The notes beneath the pieces were generated by a model. That model was not told the DNA's origin. It made no database searches and saw nothing but the letters and a program-made list of their open reading frames with translations. 64,000 nucleotides of DNA from Myxococcota bacterium (GTDB lineage: Bacteria; Myxococcota_C; UBA6777), in contig JAKLKB010000013.1 of NCBI GenBank assembly GCA_023150835.1, positions 20,876 to 84,875 on the forward strand. Reading direction: 5' to 3'. A program made the position numbers and the translations under genes. Shown piece by piece: positions 37,178-46,924 of this stretch. Numbering within the stretch: the stretch's first letter is position 1; each line of letters begins with the position of its first letter.

Positions 37178-38092
37178 ATGGACGGCCTACTTCTTCTTGA
37201 CAAACCCCAAGGTCTCACTTCCATGCAAGCGCTCGCTCGCATCAAAAAGCTTCTTCGCGCAAAAAAAGCCGGACACACGGGAACCTTGGACCCTCTCGCC
37301 ACGGGGATTTTGCCGATCTGCCTTGGTCAAGCAACACGCCTCGCCCAATTCTTACTCGCAAGTGACAAACGCTATGAGGCCGAGATACTCCTTGGGATCG
37401 AGACGGATACGCTCGACAGCGAAGGGGCGATCACCCACCAATCGCCCCTTCCCACCGACCTCTCCGAAGAAAAGATCCAACACGCTCTCCAAGGCTTTTG
37501 TGGCCCCCAAGAACAAGCTCCTCCCGCCTACTCCGCGCTCAAGATCCAAGGGCAACGCGCTTACGATCTCGCTCGTGCAGGCCAAGACATCGAACTTTCC
37601 CCCCGCCCCATCGAGATCTTCTCGATCCAGCTTCTCTCCATCGATCTCCCGCACGTCCGCTTTTCTTGCCACGTCTCCAAAGGCACCTATATCCGATCGA
37701 TGGCACGCGATATCGGGCAATCTCTCGGGTGTGGCGCTCATCTAACCGCTCTGCGCCGCACGCAAACAGGCCGATTCTCCGTCGAACAAGCGCTCACCCT
37801 CCCCGCCATCCAACAAGATCCGCTCGCCGCGATCGCATCGATCCTCCCCATCGACGCGATGCTGATCGAGCTTCCAGCCCTCCAACTTTTTGACGAAGAA
37901 GCCAAACGCCTACGCCAAGGACTCTTAACTCGCGCCTTCCAAGAGCGCGTCCCTCCGCCTTCTCACAACGAGCCTCTCCCTTACCGTGCGCTCGACCCAC
38001 AACAACACACCCTTGCTTTGCTCCAACCCACCCCCTGCGGATGGACGATCTTGCGCGTTCTTGATCCATCCTCGACCACAAACACCCCCTAA
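37178..38092 (+). CDS. truB: tRNA pseudouridine(55) synthase TruB
   Basis: TruB makes pseudouridine 55 in the T-loop of tRNAs. The 304-residue product opens MDGLLLLDKPQGLTSMQALA and carries the catalytic loop AGHTGTLDPLATGILPICLG, with Asp in GTLDP as the nucleophile. EAEILLGIETDTLDSEG, PPAYSALKIQGQRAYDLAR and FSCHVSKGTYIRSMARDIG are further family blocks. The C-terminal part is a short PUA-like region. ATG at 37178 lacks a strong RBS, but the homologous start is clear. It ends the translation operon; the convergent kinase gene ends 28 bases beyond. Confidence 0.95.
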   Translation: MDGLLLLDKPQGLTSMQALARIKKLLRAKKAGHTGTLDPLATGILPICLGQATRLAQFLLASDKRYEAEILLGIETDTLDSEGAITHQSPLPTDLSEEKIQHALQGFCGPQEQAPPAYSALKIQGQRAYDLARAGQDIELSPRPIEIFSIQLLSIDLPHVRFSCHVSKGTYIRSMARDIGQSLGCGAHLTALRRTQTGRFSVEQALTLPAIQQDPLAAIASILPIDAMLIELPALQLFDEEAKRLRQGLLTRAFQERVPPPSHNEPLPYRALDPQQHTLALLQPTPCGWTILRVLDPSSTTNTP

Positions 38093-38120
38093 CCACCCTC
38101 CCATCGACTTCTTCGAAAGT

Positions 38121-40916
38121 TCACTCAGACGCCCGTTCGCGTTGGCGCGAAGCCAAGGATTGCGCCTGCAAAAACGCTCGGGTCGCCTCGTCATTCTTCT
38201 TTTGCGCTTTAAGGATGTAGGCCAATTGATGAAACAACGACGGATCTTGAGGCGCAAGCGCGATCGCTTCTTTGAGCACTTTTTCGGCGCGGATGTAGTT
38301 CCCCTGCTGCCCGAGGGCTGTACCCAAATTGAAGTACGGAGAAACATCCAACGGATCGAGCTGGATCGCTTTCAAAAAAGCCTCCTCAGCTTCTCGATAA
38401 CGTCGTTGCCGACCCAAGATGATCCCGAGTTCGTTGTGATACACCGACTTGTTTGGGGAAAGCTGGATCGCCTTTAAGAAAGCCTCTTCGGTTTCGAGCA
38501 AGCGATCCTGTTTGCCAAGCGCAAGACCAAGGTTGTAATACGATCCCGCTCGCTGAGGTTGAAGCCGGATGCTCTCTCGAAACACTTCTTCGGCCTCTCG
38601 ATAGCGGGCCTGCTTGCCGAGAATGATGCCTAAATGAAAGTAGGGGGCCGGATCGCTTGGGTTTTTGCGAACAGCTTCGCGAAAAACAGCCTCCGCTTCG
38701 GGCAGTTTCCCAGAAGCCACCAACCCCATCCCACGCTCTTTAAAACGTTGCGTCTCGATCGACAACGGTTCCTCGGGCCTTTCGACCTCCTGTGAAAGTA
38801 CTGCGATCGCGGTAGAAGAGGCGCTGCGTCGGCCATTTTGGACGGAAGGTAGCCCGCCGCCCGTCCCTCCCGACGTCGGCGAAAAACTGGGCAATGGATG
38901 AGCGCTCGAAGATGCCCGATTACCCGTATTTTGCGCAGTTCCTGAAGACGCCCGACTGCCCGAATTCGTAGCATCCGACGAAAGCGCCCGACTGCCCGAA
39001 TTCGTAGCATCCGACGACGGCACCCGACCACCCGTATTCGGAGCAGCCCCCGCAGACGCCCGATGATTCGAATTCAACGCCCCCCCCGCAGAAGGTGGAT
39101 GGGCCGGCGCTTGTCCAGAGGCCGAAAGAACGGGCAACACGGACGAAGAAGCGGCTGCAGCTTGTTGACCTTCGGGCGTTGGCAAAAAATGAAACGGGAT
39201 CTCATCCGAATTATCGTGCTCGTTGGATGCCCTCGCAGAGGCGGGGGCGTCCGAGGGAGCATGCTCTGGCGCAAGAGGCTTTGCGTCATCAAAAACAGGC
39301 GGCGAAGGCCGAAAGATCGTCTCATCGTCGTCTTGCGGCTCGTTGCGCAACATCGCCGCCAACGGATGACCCGCAAAGGGGTCCATCTGCAAACGCAAAG
39401 ACGCCAGCAAATCCTCTTCTTCGACGACTTGCGTTTCCTCCGAGCGAGAGGCAGACAATCGCCGCTGAAGCCCTCGACGCTCCGCCGAAGTATCCTCTTG
39501 GGGAACCATCCGAACGGCTGTCTCTTCGGTGGTTTGGAGGGGAATCGACTGATAGCGCACCCTTGTCTTGTCTTCGTTTTCGTCTGCGTCATCAAGCGCC
39601 AACGCCGCTTCGACAGGATCTCCCTCTGCCTGCCACGGATCGAGATCCAAGTTCGTTTGCAAAGGTTGACTCAAGCGCCGCTGCCACGAAGATGTCACCG
39701 CATAATCGCGCACCACCGTCTGATCTTCGGCTCCCGCATCCATAAACAGCACAGCGGTATCCTCTTCGTCTTCGGGCTGCAAGGCGATCTCAGGAACCAC
39801 CCAAGGCAAGGCACGCCCCGCCTCCCCAAACACCGAATCTTCCGCGTGTCTTGGCCGAAGCCGCGACGACACCGCTTCGCCGATCTCTGCCGACGAAATC
39901 GCCCGCGCCTCTTGTCCGCCTGAAACATCGACCGCAACAGAACGATTTCCCTGCTCCATCAAGGCCGAGGCATCGACATGAATCAAAGAGGCTTCATCCG
40001 AATCCTGCGAAACTTGCGAAAGCGCCGAAAGATCCGGCACAGATCCAAGCTGCTGCTCGATCGGCATATCTCGCAACGCCACGCACTCCAAAAAAGCGGC
40101 CTTGAGATCTTCCCACACCTCAAGAGCGCTTGCATAACGCGCTGCGGGTTCTTTCGCCAACAAGCGACTGACGCATGCTTGCAGACTTGGACTACAACGA
40201 CGATCCGGGATATCGGGCGGGGGTTGGTGCAGGTGCATCTCCATCAACGCAAATCGCGAGGGTGCATGAAACGGTGGGCGCCCCGCCAACATCTCAAACA
40301 AGATAATCCCAAACGAGTAAAGGTCCGTCCGATGGTCCAGATCGGGATCTCCCTTGATCTGCTCGGGGGACATATAGTACGGCGTCCCCAACGAAAACCC
40401 CGGTCGTGTCAAGTTCATCAACGAAGAATCGTTTTCCATGTGATTTTTGGCGATCCCAAAATCAAACAGCTTGACCTGCGGGTTTTTGTCGCTGTCTTTG
40501 GTCACCATTACGTTGGACGGCTTGAGATCGCGGTGGATAAAGTGCCGTGTGTGGATAAAGTCCAGCGCAGAACACAACTGCTCGCAAACATCGCGGATAT
40601 ACCCCAGCGATAGCGGAAAATCTTGCTCGATGGCTTGCTTGAGCGTACGCCCCTCGACGTACTCCATCACGCAGTACGACAACCCATGCTCGTCCTGCCC
40701 AAAATCCAAAACGTGTACAATGTTGGGATGCTGTAAACGCGCAAGACTCCGTGCTTCCGAACGTAAGCGCGCAGACTCCCCTCCCCGCGTCAAGATCTTG
40801 ATCGCGACCGTCTTGCCCAACGTCGCGTGTTCGGCTTCATACACTTGGCTGAATCCGCCCTCTCCCACTTTTCGTTTCAGCAGATAACGATTGTCTAACA
40901 ACGACTGCTTTTTCAT
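38121..40916 (-). CDS. Ser/Thr protein kinase with C-terminal TPR domain
   Basis: This 931-residue Hanks-type kinase has its catalytic domain at about residues 11-275: glycine loop GEGGFSQV (18-25), ATP Lys40 (VAIKIL), HRDLKPSN (His128-Arg129-Asp130), DFG (152-154), and TPYYMSPEQIKGD. A long acidic and then Ser/Asn-rich linker (about 300-690) includes the repeat NSGSRALSSDAT. The last about 200 residues are TPR units (PYFHLGIILGKQARYREAEE, SYYNLGLALGKQDRLLETEE, VYHNELGIILGRQRRYREAE). There is no membrane segment, unlike typical PASTA kinases. ATG at 40916 was preferred over a GTG at 40961. Targets unknown. Confidence 0.92.
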   Translation of the reverse strand: MKKQSLLDNRYLLKRKVGEGGFSQVYEAEHATLGKTVAIKILTRGGESARLRSEARSLARLQHPNIVHVLDFGQDEHGLSYCVMEYVEGRTLKQAIEQDFPLSLGYIRDVCEQLCSALDFIHTRHFIHRDLKPSNVMVTKDSDKNPQVKLFDFGIAKNHMENDSSLMNLTRPGFSLGTPYYMSPEQIKGDPDLDHRTDLYSFGIILFEMLAGRPPFHAPSRFALMEMHLHQPPPDIPDRRCSPSLQACVSRLLAKEPAARYASALEVWEDLKAAFLECVALRDMPIEQQLGSVPDLSALSQVSQDSDEASLIHVDASALMEQGNRSVAVDVSGGQEARAISSAEIGEAVSSRLRPRHAEDSVFGEAGRALPWVVPEIALQPEDEEDTAVLFMDAGAEDQTVVRDYAVTSSWQRRLSQPLQTNLDLDPWQAEGDPVEAALALDDADENEDKTRVRYQSIPLQTTEETAVRMVPQEDTSAERRGLQRRLSASRSEETQVVEEEDLLASLRLQMDPFAGHPLAAMLRNEPQDDDETIFRPSPPVFDDAKPLAPEHAPSDAPASARASNEHDNSDEIPFHFLPTPEGQQAAAASSSVLPVLSASGQAPAHPPSAGGALNSNHRASAGAAPNTGGRVPSSDATNSGSRALSSDATNSGSRASSGTAQNTGNRASSSAHPLPSFSPTSGGTGGGLPSVQNGRRSASSTAIAVLSQEVERPEEPLSIETQRFKERGMGLVASGKLPEAEAVFREAVRKNPSDPAPYFHLGIILGKQARYREAEEVFRESIRLQPQRAGSYYNLGLALGKQDRLLETEEAFLKAIQLSPNKSVYHNELGIILGRQRRYREAEEAFLKAIQLDPLDVSPYFNLGTALGQQGNYIRAEKVLKEAIALAPQDPSLFHQLAYILKAQKKNDEATRAFLQAQSLASRQRERASE

Positions 40917-41125
40917 CCAAAAAAAAACCTTGCTCCAAAAAAACGACCTCTTGCGCTTCACAAGCGGCGTCTACATTAGCAAGAGAACGATCATTGCGTC
41001 AACACAAGACAGCGCGTTTCACTCGGACACGACACACGCCCCTACGCCCTTCCTACCGAAAACACGGGCCGGATTGCCATCGACGATCCCCACCTCCCCA
41101 TCCCTCACCGAAACCTCTTCAACCT

Positions 41126-41270
41126 GTCGGCGTAGATATCCTTCATGCTTCTGAGCAGCCGATGTCGATATCCTTCCACGCTCCGCGTTGCCAACGCCAA
41201 AACAACGCATACCTTCGATCAACCGATGTGGATATCCTTCCACGCTCCGCGTTGCCAACGCCAAAACAAC
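41126..41270. repeat. Tandem copies of the MATE gene 3' end
   Basis: CCGATGT(C/G)GATATCCTTCCACGCTCC... occurs at 41159-41206 and 41223-41270 (48 bases, one difference, period 64), with a weaker third copy near 41126-41150. The right copy contains the last codons and stop of the MATE gene (AWKDIHIG). Confidence 0.8.
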
Positions 41271-42805
41271 AACACCCCCACCAACAAGATATACAACACC
41301 GCCCCCCACCAAGCCCCGATTACTCCCCCCCCCATCCATCGCCCCAACAAGTAGACCAGCGGTACAAAAAAGCCCCAACTGGCCGCGATCATCAGCCACA
41401 TCGGATACGTTGTATCTCCCGCGCCGCGCAATGCACCCGTTGCAGCCATGCCCAAAGCATCGAAGATCTGAAACAACCCTGCCATCAAAAACAGCGTCGT
41501 TCCAAGCTCTACAACACTTGGCTCTCGGTTAAACAACAACATCACCTCCCGACCAAACACCGCAAAGATCAACGCCATCACGCCCATATACAACATCGCC
41601 AGTTTGATCGCCGAAAATCCGCTGCGTTCTGCATCTTCTTTTCTTCTTGCGCCGATGTATTGGCCCACAAGCGTTGTCGCAGCAATAGAGATCGCAACAC
41701 CCGGCATAAACGAAAGGTGCAGCATCTGAAGCACGATGTGATGCGCCGCCAAAGCCTTCTCTCCAAAATGCGCAACAAACGCCGTAAACACCGTCCACGA
41801 ACCCGTTTCCAACACCCACTGCACACCAATCGGCAGACCCACCGCACTCAAACGGCCCAGCTCTCGCCCTTGAAAAGACCACGCACGAGTCCGATAACGC
41901 CTATGTACCCGAGGACTCCAATAAACCCACAAGTACAACATCAACCCCAACATCTGCGCGAGGTTGGTTGCGTGCGCCGCACCTGCCGCACCCATCGCAG
42001 GGATCGCTCCCCATCCAAAGATGAAGACGTAGTTAAAAGGCACGTTCAAAAATACGATCAAAAAAGAAACGTACATCGGTGTGCGCGTGTCGCCTGTACC
42101 GCGCAAAAACGACACCACCGAAAAACTCGCGCAAGCCAAGATCCCGCCCCACAAACGCACCGAACTGTACGCCATCGCGGGCTCCGCAAGCGACGCCTTG
42201 GTCCCTGCCATCGAAAGCATCCACGGTAGCAAGGGCTGGAATGTCAACAGCAAAAGACCCGATCCCACCGCGATCATCAGACCGTAGTTGGCGTAACGCC
42301 CTGCTTCATGAAAGGACCGCTCGCTGTCTTTTGGATCAGCGCCTTCTTGTTGGGCGGATTCTTTGCCCTCACCTTCTTTTTGCGAAACAAACGTCGACAC
42401 GCCGTTGATCACGCCAAAGAAAAACGAAAACAACACCCACACCAACATATTACCTAAACCGACCGCTCCTTGCGCCGCCGTAGAGACATACCCCATAAAC
42501 CACGTGTCGACGATCCCCAACAAAGATTGCGCCATCATTGAAAGCACCACAGGATACGCCAACACAACGATCTCTCGAAACCCTCCAGCTTCCGCACTCT
42601 CCATCGAGGCGGAGGACGCTTTTTTGGGCGAACTTCCGCCGCCGCTTGGTGGAGCGCCGCCTTGTCTGCCTTCAGACGAGGACTCTACGATGCTTGTCTC
42701 GACGGGCAAAGAAGATGATCTTGGAAGCTCGTCGTGCGGAACAGGCGGATGTTCCTGAAAAAAACGCTTTGAATTACGCCGTTCACGCGGCGATGATGTA
42801 AGCAC
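41219..42805 (-). CDS. MATE-family multidrug/cation efflux transporter
   Basis: The 528-residue polytopic protein resembles NorM/DinF-type MATE exporters, which move drugs or metabolites out against Na+ or H+. It has about 12 membrane helices in two bundles; first-helix motif VVLAYPVVLSMMAQSLLGIV; SFLRGTGDTRTPMYVSFLIV and its C-half counterpart ATGALRGAGDTTYPMWLMIA show the internal duplication. An acidic insert (EGEGKESAQQEGADPKDSER) lies between helices 2 and 3. The first about 70 residues are a Ser/Pro-rich cytosolic extension. GTG at 42805 follows GGGAGG by 5 bases; the frame runs further upstream without an RBS. Confidence 0.9.
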   Translation of the reverse strand: MLTSSPRERRNSKRFFQEHPPVPHDELPRSSSLPVETSIVESSSEGRQGGAPPSGGGSSPKKASSASMESAEAGGFREIVVLAYPVVLSMMAQSLLGIVDTWFMGYVSTAAQGAVGLGNMLVWVLFSFFFGVINGVSTFVSQKEGEGKESAQQEGADPKDSERSFHEAGRYANYGLMIAVGSGLLLLTFQPLLPWMLSMAGTKASLAEPAMAYSSVRLWGGILACASFSVVSFLRGTGDTRTPMYVSFLIVFLNVPFNYVFIFGWGAIPAMGAAGAAHATNLAQMLGLMLYLWVYWSPRVHRRYRTRAWSFQGRELGRLSAVGLPIGVQWVLETGSWTVFTAFVAHFGEKALAAHHIVLQMLHLSFMPGVAISIAATTLVGQYIGARRKEDAERSGFSAIKLAMLYMGVMALIFAVFGREVMLLFNREPSVVELGTTLFLMAGLFQIFDALGMAATGALRGAGDTTYPMWLMIAASWGFFVPLVYLLGRWMGGGVIGAWWGAVLYILLVGVLLFWRWQRGAWKDIHIG

Positions 42806-43013
42806 GACAACCTCCCATACGATCTGCCGCACGCCCAAGCCCACACCAACGTATGCGCCCGTCCTACGGCAACCAACAAAAAACAACCCTGCAAATCTTG
42901 AAGATATCCGATGCGTTCATGCTCCCCCAAACACCCGACCTCTCCTCCTCAGAAACCTGCTTCGCCCCAACGCGGCGGCCTACGAGAAACGGCTCTCCAA
43001 TAAAAATAGTTCT

Positions 43014-44219
43014 TTAGTGCGTGCTTCGGTATTCTTGGATCGCCTCACCCAAAAGGCGCATCGCTCGCTGCAACGCTTCTTCTTTTAATACATAAGCGAT
43101 GCGGATCTCGTTGCGCCCCAAACCCGGCGAAGCATAAAAACCTGCCGCAGGAGCCACCATCACCGTCTCGCCGTCACGCGAAAAGTCCGTCAACAACCAA
43201 CGGGCGAAATCCTCGGTGTCATGGATCGGTAGCCGAGGGATGGTGTAAAAAGCCCCTTCTGGGCGGCCTGCCAGAACGTCTGGCATGGCTTGTAAGGCTT
43301 GAAATACCACATCGCGGCGTTTTCGATACACCTCCACCATGCCATGCAAAAAACTGGCAGGCAGATGATGGGCCGCTGTGGCGATGTATTGTTCGATTTG
43401 AGGAGCAGAAAGACGCGCTTGCGACATCCGCAGCACCGCGTCCATCACTTCTTTATTGCGGCTCATCAGACAACCCACACGCGCTCCGCACATACTGAAA
43501 CGCTTGGATACGCTGTCCACAACGATCGCTTGCTCTTCCAATCCGTGAATGTTCAAGACGGAGGCATAGGCATCGGGTTCAGGTTCAAAGACAAATTCTC
43601 GATACACTTCATCCGATATCCACCACAAACCGCGCTCTCGTACGATCTGCGCCACGCGATCCATCTCTTCGCGTGTGTACACCACACCCGTCGGATTACC
43701 CGGATTGCACAACATGATCGCACGCGTTCGCGGCGTCAGGCACGCCTCGATCGCTTTTTTGTCAGGCAAATGAAAGCCCTGTTCGACTGTGGTCGTCAAC
43801 GGAAGGATCTTCACACCCGCCATACACGCAAAACCGATGTAGTTGGTATAAAACGGCTCCGGCACAAGGATCTCATCGCCTTCGTTGAGTGTCGCAAGCA
43901 TCGCAAACAAGATCGCTTCGCTCCCGCCCTTGGTCACGTTGATCTGCCAAGGCTCCACATGGATCCCTTCCCGCGCATAAAAAGACCGCAGCGACGCAAG
44001 GTAAGAAGCCGAACCCTGCGAATGCGTGTACGCCACGATCCGCTCCCCAAAGTTCCGCAACGCCTCCAATACAGGCGTTGGCGTCTCGATATCAGGCTGG
44101 CCGATATTCAGATGATAAACATGAATTCCCCGTGCCTTCGCTTGTTCGGCATACGGCACCAACTTTCGGATCGGAGACGCAGGCATCTCGCCCGCACGCT
44201 TTGACAAAGACAGTTGCAC
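43014..44219 (-). CDS. Class I/II PLP-dependent aminotransferase
   Basis: The 401-residue cytosolic enzyme is in the aspartate aminotransferase superfamily (AspC/AlaT-like). It contains YHLNIGQPDIETPTPVLEAL, VTKGGSEAILFAMLATLNEG, the substrate and PLP contacts in MLCNPGNPTGVVYTREEM, ISDEVYREF, and the PLP lysine in VDSVSKRFSMCGARVGCLMS. FYASPGLGRNEIRIAYVL at the end gives the carboxylate-binding Arg. GTG at 44219 has GAGG six bases upstream; two earlier in-frame GTGs at 44231 and 44237 are possible. Substrate cannot be told. It is 208 bases upstream of the MATE gene on the same strand. Confidence 0.9.
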   Translation of the reverse strand: MQLSLSKRAGEMPASPIRKLVPYAEQAKARGIHVYHLNIGQPDIETPTPVLEALRNFGERIVAYTHSQGSASYLASLRSFYAREGIHVEPWQINVTKGGSEAILFAMLATLNEGDEILVPEPFYTNYIGFACMAGVKILPLTTTVEQGFHLPDKKAIEACLTPRTRAIMLCNPGNPTGVVYTREEMDRVAQIVRERGLWWISDEVYREFVFEPEPDAYASVLNIHGLEEQAIVVDSVSKRFSMCGARVGCLMSRNKEVMDAVLRMSQARLSAPQIEQYIATAAHHLPASFLHGMVEVYRKRRDVVFQALQAMPDVLAGRPEGAFYTIPRLPIHDTEDFARWLLTDFSRDGETVMVAPAAGFYASPGLGRNEIRIAYVLKEEALQRAMRLLGEAIQEYRSTH

Positions 44220-44478
44220 TTCGCACCTCACTTTCACGACAATCAGGCCCCTTGCCTCTCCCATAGAAGCCTTCCGCCGTCAAGACCACACCAAAGGATA
44301 TCGCCTTTCTCTTGAACCGCAACCCTTTTCCGCCTACATTGCTCCACGTCACTCGACCGCAACACAACACGCGCCGAGTCGACTCACGAAACACAGCACA
44401 CACAACACGCGCCACAGCAACACGCAACACCCGGCTGACCCTAGCCAAATCATCTCCACGACACAAAGGATCGCTATC

Positions 44479-45564
44479 TTGCAGCCACCACAACCCACCC
44501 GCCTCCCCCTCGATCCCTCTGACTCTTCTCTTGAACGCACCCCGCACACGTCTTCCCCTACTTCCCCTCAACCTCCTTCTCCCAAAAAACAAAAACGCTC
44601 GCGCACCCAAAGCGCCCATGCAACCGCCACAACCAACTCAGCAGAAATCGAAGATATCCTCCAGTACCGCTTTCGTGATCCCCGATGGCTTCAACAAGCC
44701 TTGACTCATCGCTCTTTTTGCCACGAAGATCACCAAAAACCTGTCCCTTCCTACGAACGGCTCGAATTTCTCGGCGATGCAGTCCTTCAGTTGGCGATCA
44801 GCAGCGCTCTTTGGGAACACGATCCCTCTATGCCAGAAGGCGGATTGACTGCCTTTCGCGCTTCGCTCGTCAAACGCGAAACCCTCGCAGCGATCGCACG
44901 AAAGCACGAATTAGGCCGATTTCTCCGCCTTGGACGCGGTGAACAACGGCGCGGCGGCGCATTGCGCGAATCGATCCTCGCCGACTCCGTTGAATCTCTG
45001 CTTGGAGCCATCTACGTGGATGGCGGATTCACCGAAGCCCTGCGCGTTTGCAACCGACTCTTCGCCGAAAGCCTCGCAGAACTCGACTCGTCCAAACTCA
45101 CCCTCTATAAAAATCAACTCCAAGAATGGGCTGCATACCAACAACTCCCCGCCCCACAATACTGCTTCCTTCGGATGGAAGGCCCCGAACACACTCCCAC
45201 GTTCTTTATGGAAGCCGTCATCGAACCCGATTATCGGGCAACAGGACAAGGCAGCACCAAAAAAGATGCCTCCCAACACGCCGCACAACTTCTCCTTGCC
45301 CAACTCCAACAAGACCCCGCCACTACCCCCTCCCCAACAAATACGGTACCTGCTCCAACTTCCCTTCCAAAAGAATCCTCTCCGCCCCCTCACACAAAAA
45401 GCAAGCCCTCTCCCTCCCTCCAATCGCGCCCGCCCAAAACCACCACACCTCCGCGATCTCGACCACCCTCTCCAAAGCCTCGAACTCCCGCTCAAAAGAC
45501 CTCTTTTCAACACACGCCCAAAACATCTGTTCCCAAACAACGGCCTTCTCGCAAACACAAATAA
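44479..45564 (+). CDS. rnc: Ribonuclease III with Pro-rich tails
   Basis: RNase III cleaves double-stranded RNA in rRNA and mRNA maturation. The catalytic domain (about residues 52-205) has YERLEFLGDAVLQLAISSAL, the signature with Glu and Asp ligands, and ILADSVESLLGAIYVDGG, the second acidic pair. The dsRNA-binding domain (about 210-285) ends KKDASQHAAQLLLAQLQ. Unusual are an about 50-residue Pro/Ser/Lys start (PPSPKKQKRSRTQS) and a long basic Pro-rich C-tail (RPPKTTTPPRSRPPSPKPRT), giving 361 residues against a usual 220-240. The start is TTG at 44479 with AAAGGA 8 bases upstream. Confidence 0.94.
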   Translation: MQPPQPTRLPLDPSDSSLERTPHTSSPTSPQPPSPKKQKRSRTQSAHATATTNSAEIEDILQYRFRDPRWLQQALTHRSFCHEDHQKPVPSYERLEFLGDAVLQLAISSALWEHDPSMPEGGLTAFRASLVKRETLAAIARKHELGRFLRLGRGEQRRGGALRESILADSVESLLGAIYVDGGFTEALRVCNRLFAESLAELDSSKLTLYKNQLQEWAAYQQLPAPQYCFLRMEGPEHTPTFFMEAVIEPDYRATGQGSTKKDASQHAAQLLLAQLQQDPATTPSPTNTVPAPTSLPKESSPPPHTKSKPSPSLQSRPPKTTTPPRSRPPSPKPRTPAQKTSFQHTPKTSVPKQRPSRKHK

Positions 45565-45601
45565 CCACTTGTCCATACCACCACTCGAAAGGAGAGCTCC
45601 C

Positions 45602-46369
45602 GTGGCACAACCCACACCAAGGCGCTTTACACGTGACCCCAAAAAACCGACGTCCACTCTCATGCGCATCCTCGGCAGCCCCAAAACCACTCTTGTCCTC
45701 GGGCTACTCGCCTTCACAAGCATCCTATTCTACAAGCACTTTATCCTTTCTAAGGATATCGGTACACCCAAAAAAACGGTCCAAGATATCATCCATGAAA
45801 AATCCCTCTTTGACCCCAAAAAAGAACTCGGACGCGCACGCGATGGAGGTATGCTTCTCACCGCAGAGTCCGTAGACACGGGCGATCTCTTGATCCGCCA
45901 ACACGACGGGCGATTGGAGATCGCTGTCGTTGCGAGAAAAAATGCCGACTTCTTTGTCTTGCGCCCTGCTTCACCCATCGCTCCCCTGATGACGTGGCTC
46001 CGCCAAGGCGACGGATACTTCGCACTTTGCCGACTCCCCCCCACGCCTCGACCCAAGCTCCTGCGCCTACTCGCCACCCTCCAAGATCTCTCTGAAAAAA
46101 ACCCACTTCCCCCACTCCCCACCCCACCCCCAACCTCCCAACCTTCCACCTCCCAACCTTCCGCCTCTCAACCCTCCCAAACCAGCGCCTCCACCACGCC
46201 GCTGTCTGTTCATGGCCTCCGCAATCTCTGGATACTCCAAGCTTTCCGACAACAGCAGATCAAACTCCCCACCCACTCTCTGCCCCCACACCAAGAACAA
46301 CTCGCCCTTCAACGCATCCTTCAACGTAGCCTCTACAACGACCTGAGAATCCCGCCACCAAGCCCCTAA
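45602..46369 (+). CDS. Unknown single-pass membrane protein
   Basis: The 255-residue product has a basic N-terminus (PTPRRFTRDPKKPTSTLMRI), one membrane helix at about 32-48 (TTLVLGLLAFTSILFYKHFI), then a probably periplasmic region with a small globular part (DTGDLLIRQHDGRLEIAVVA, PLMTWLRQGDGYFALCRLPP). A Pro/Ser/Thr linker and a helical end with Gln/Arg-rich segments follow. GTG at 45602 has AAAGGAG upstream. It starts 37 bases after rnc and may be in its operon. No family recognised. Confidence 0.65.
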   Translation: MAQPTPRRFTRDPKKPTSTLMRILGSPKTTLVLGLLAFTSILFYKHFILSKDIGTPKKTVQDIIHEKSLFDPKKELGRARDGGMLLTAESVDTGDLLIRQHDGRLEIAVVARKNADFFVLRPASPIAPLMTWLRQGDGYFALCRLPPTPRPKLLRLLATLQDLSEKNPLPPLPTPPPTSQPSTSQPSASQPSQTSASTTPLSVHGLRNLWILQAFRQQQIKLPTHSLPPHQEQLALQRILQRSLYNDLRIPPPSP

Positions 46370-46556
46370 CAAAACGCCGCGTACACCGACTCGTTCGCGT
46401 AAAAGGCGGATGGATGTATCCTCACCACCGCGCCCCAAACAGAACAACACACACGCTAGACATCTGCCTTTGATTCGCTATATTGCGCAGATCGTCTTTT
46501 TCGGCTCGCTCGCAGCCCAACCATCATCGCCCTCTTCAACCATAGGAGATCAGATC

Positions 46557-46862
46557 GTGGCGAACCTCAAAGATACCCTACTCAACCAAGGACTCCAGAT
46601 CGGTATGTCCGCCGTACAAAAAGTTCTCAATAGCCCCCTTGGGCCCGCGATGATGCGTTCCATCGGCGAGATCCTCAAGATCAAACAAAACCTCGAAGAA
46701 GCCCGTGAGCGCTTGCTCGAACGCCTCCAGATCGCCTCCTACCAAGAACAAGCCGAACTGCGGCGTACCATCACAACCCTCGAAAAGAAACTCGAACGCA
46801 TGGAACGCCGTATGCGCGAGATGCAAAAACAAAACAAAGATCACAACGACGCCCAAGGCTGA
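46557..46862 (+). CDS. Small coiled-coil protein
   Basis: The 101-residue product begins VANLKDTLLNQGLQIGMSAV and has an amphipathic first half (SPLGPAMMRSIGEILKIKQN). The second half is a heptad-like, strongly charged coiled coil (ITTLEKKLERMERRMREMQK). GTG at 46557 follows AGGAGA. The length and shape recall phasins or small cell-envelope coiled-coil proteins, but there is no specific match. It could pair with the membrane protein encoded just upstream. Confidence 0.65.
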   Translation: MANLKDTLLNQGLQIGMSAVQKVLNSPLGPAMMRSIGEILKIKQNLEEARERLLERLQIASYQEQAELRRTITTLEKKLERMERRMREMQKQNKDHNDAQG

Positions 46863-46924
46863 TCCAACACACCCTACCCGCCGACGCCCTGACACCCCCA
46901 CCCACCGACGCCCTCACCACCGTT

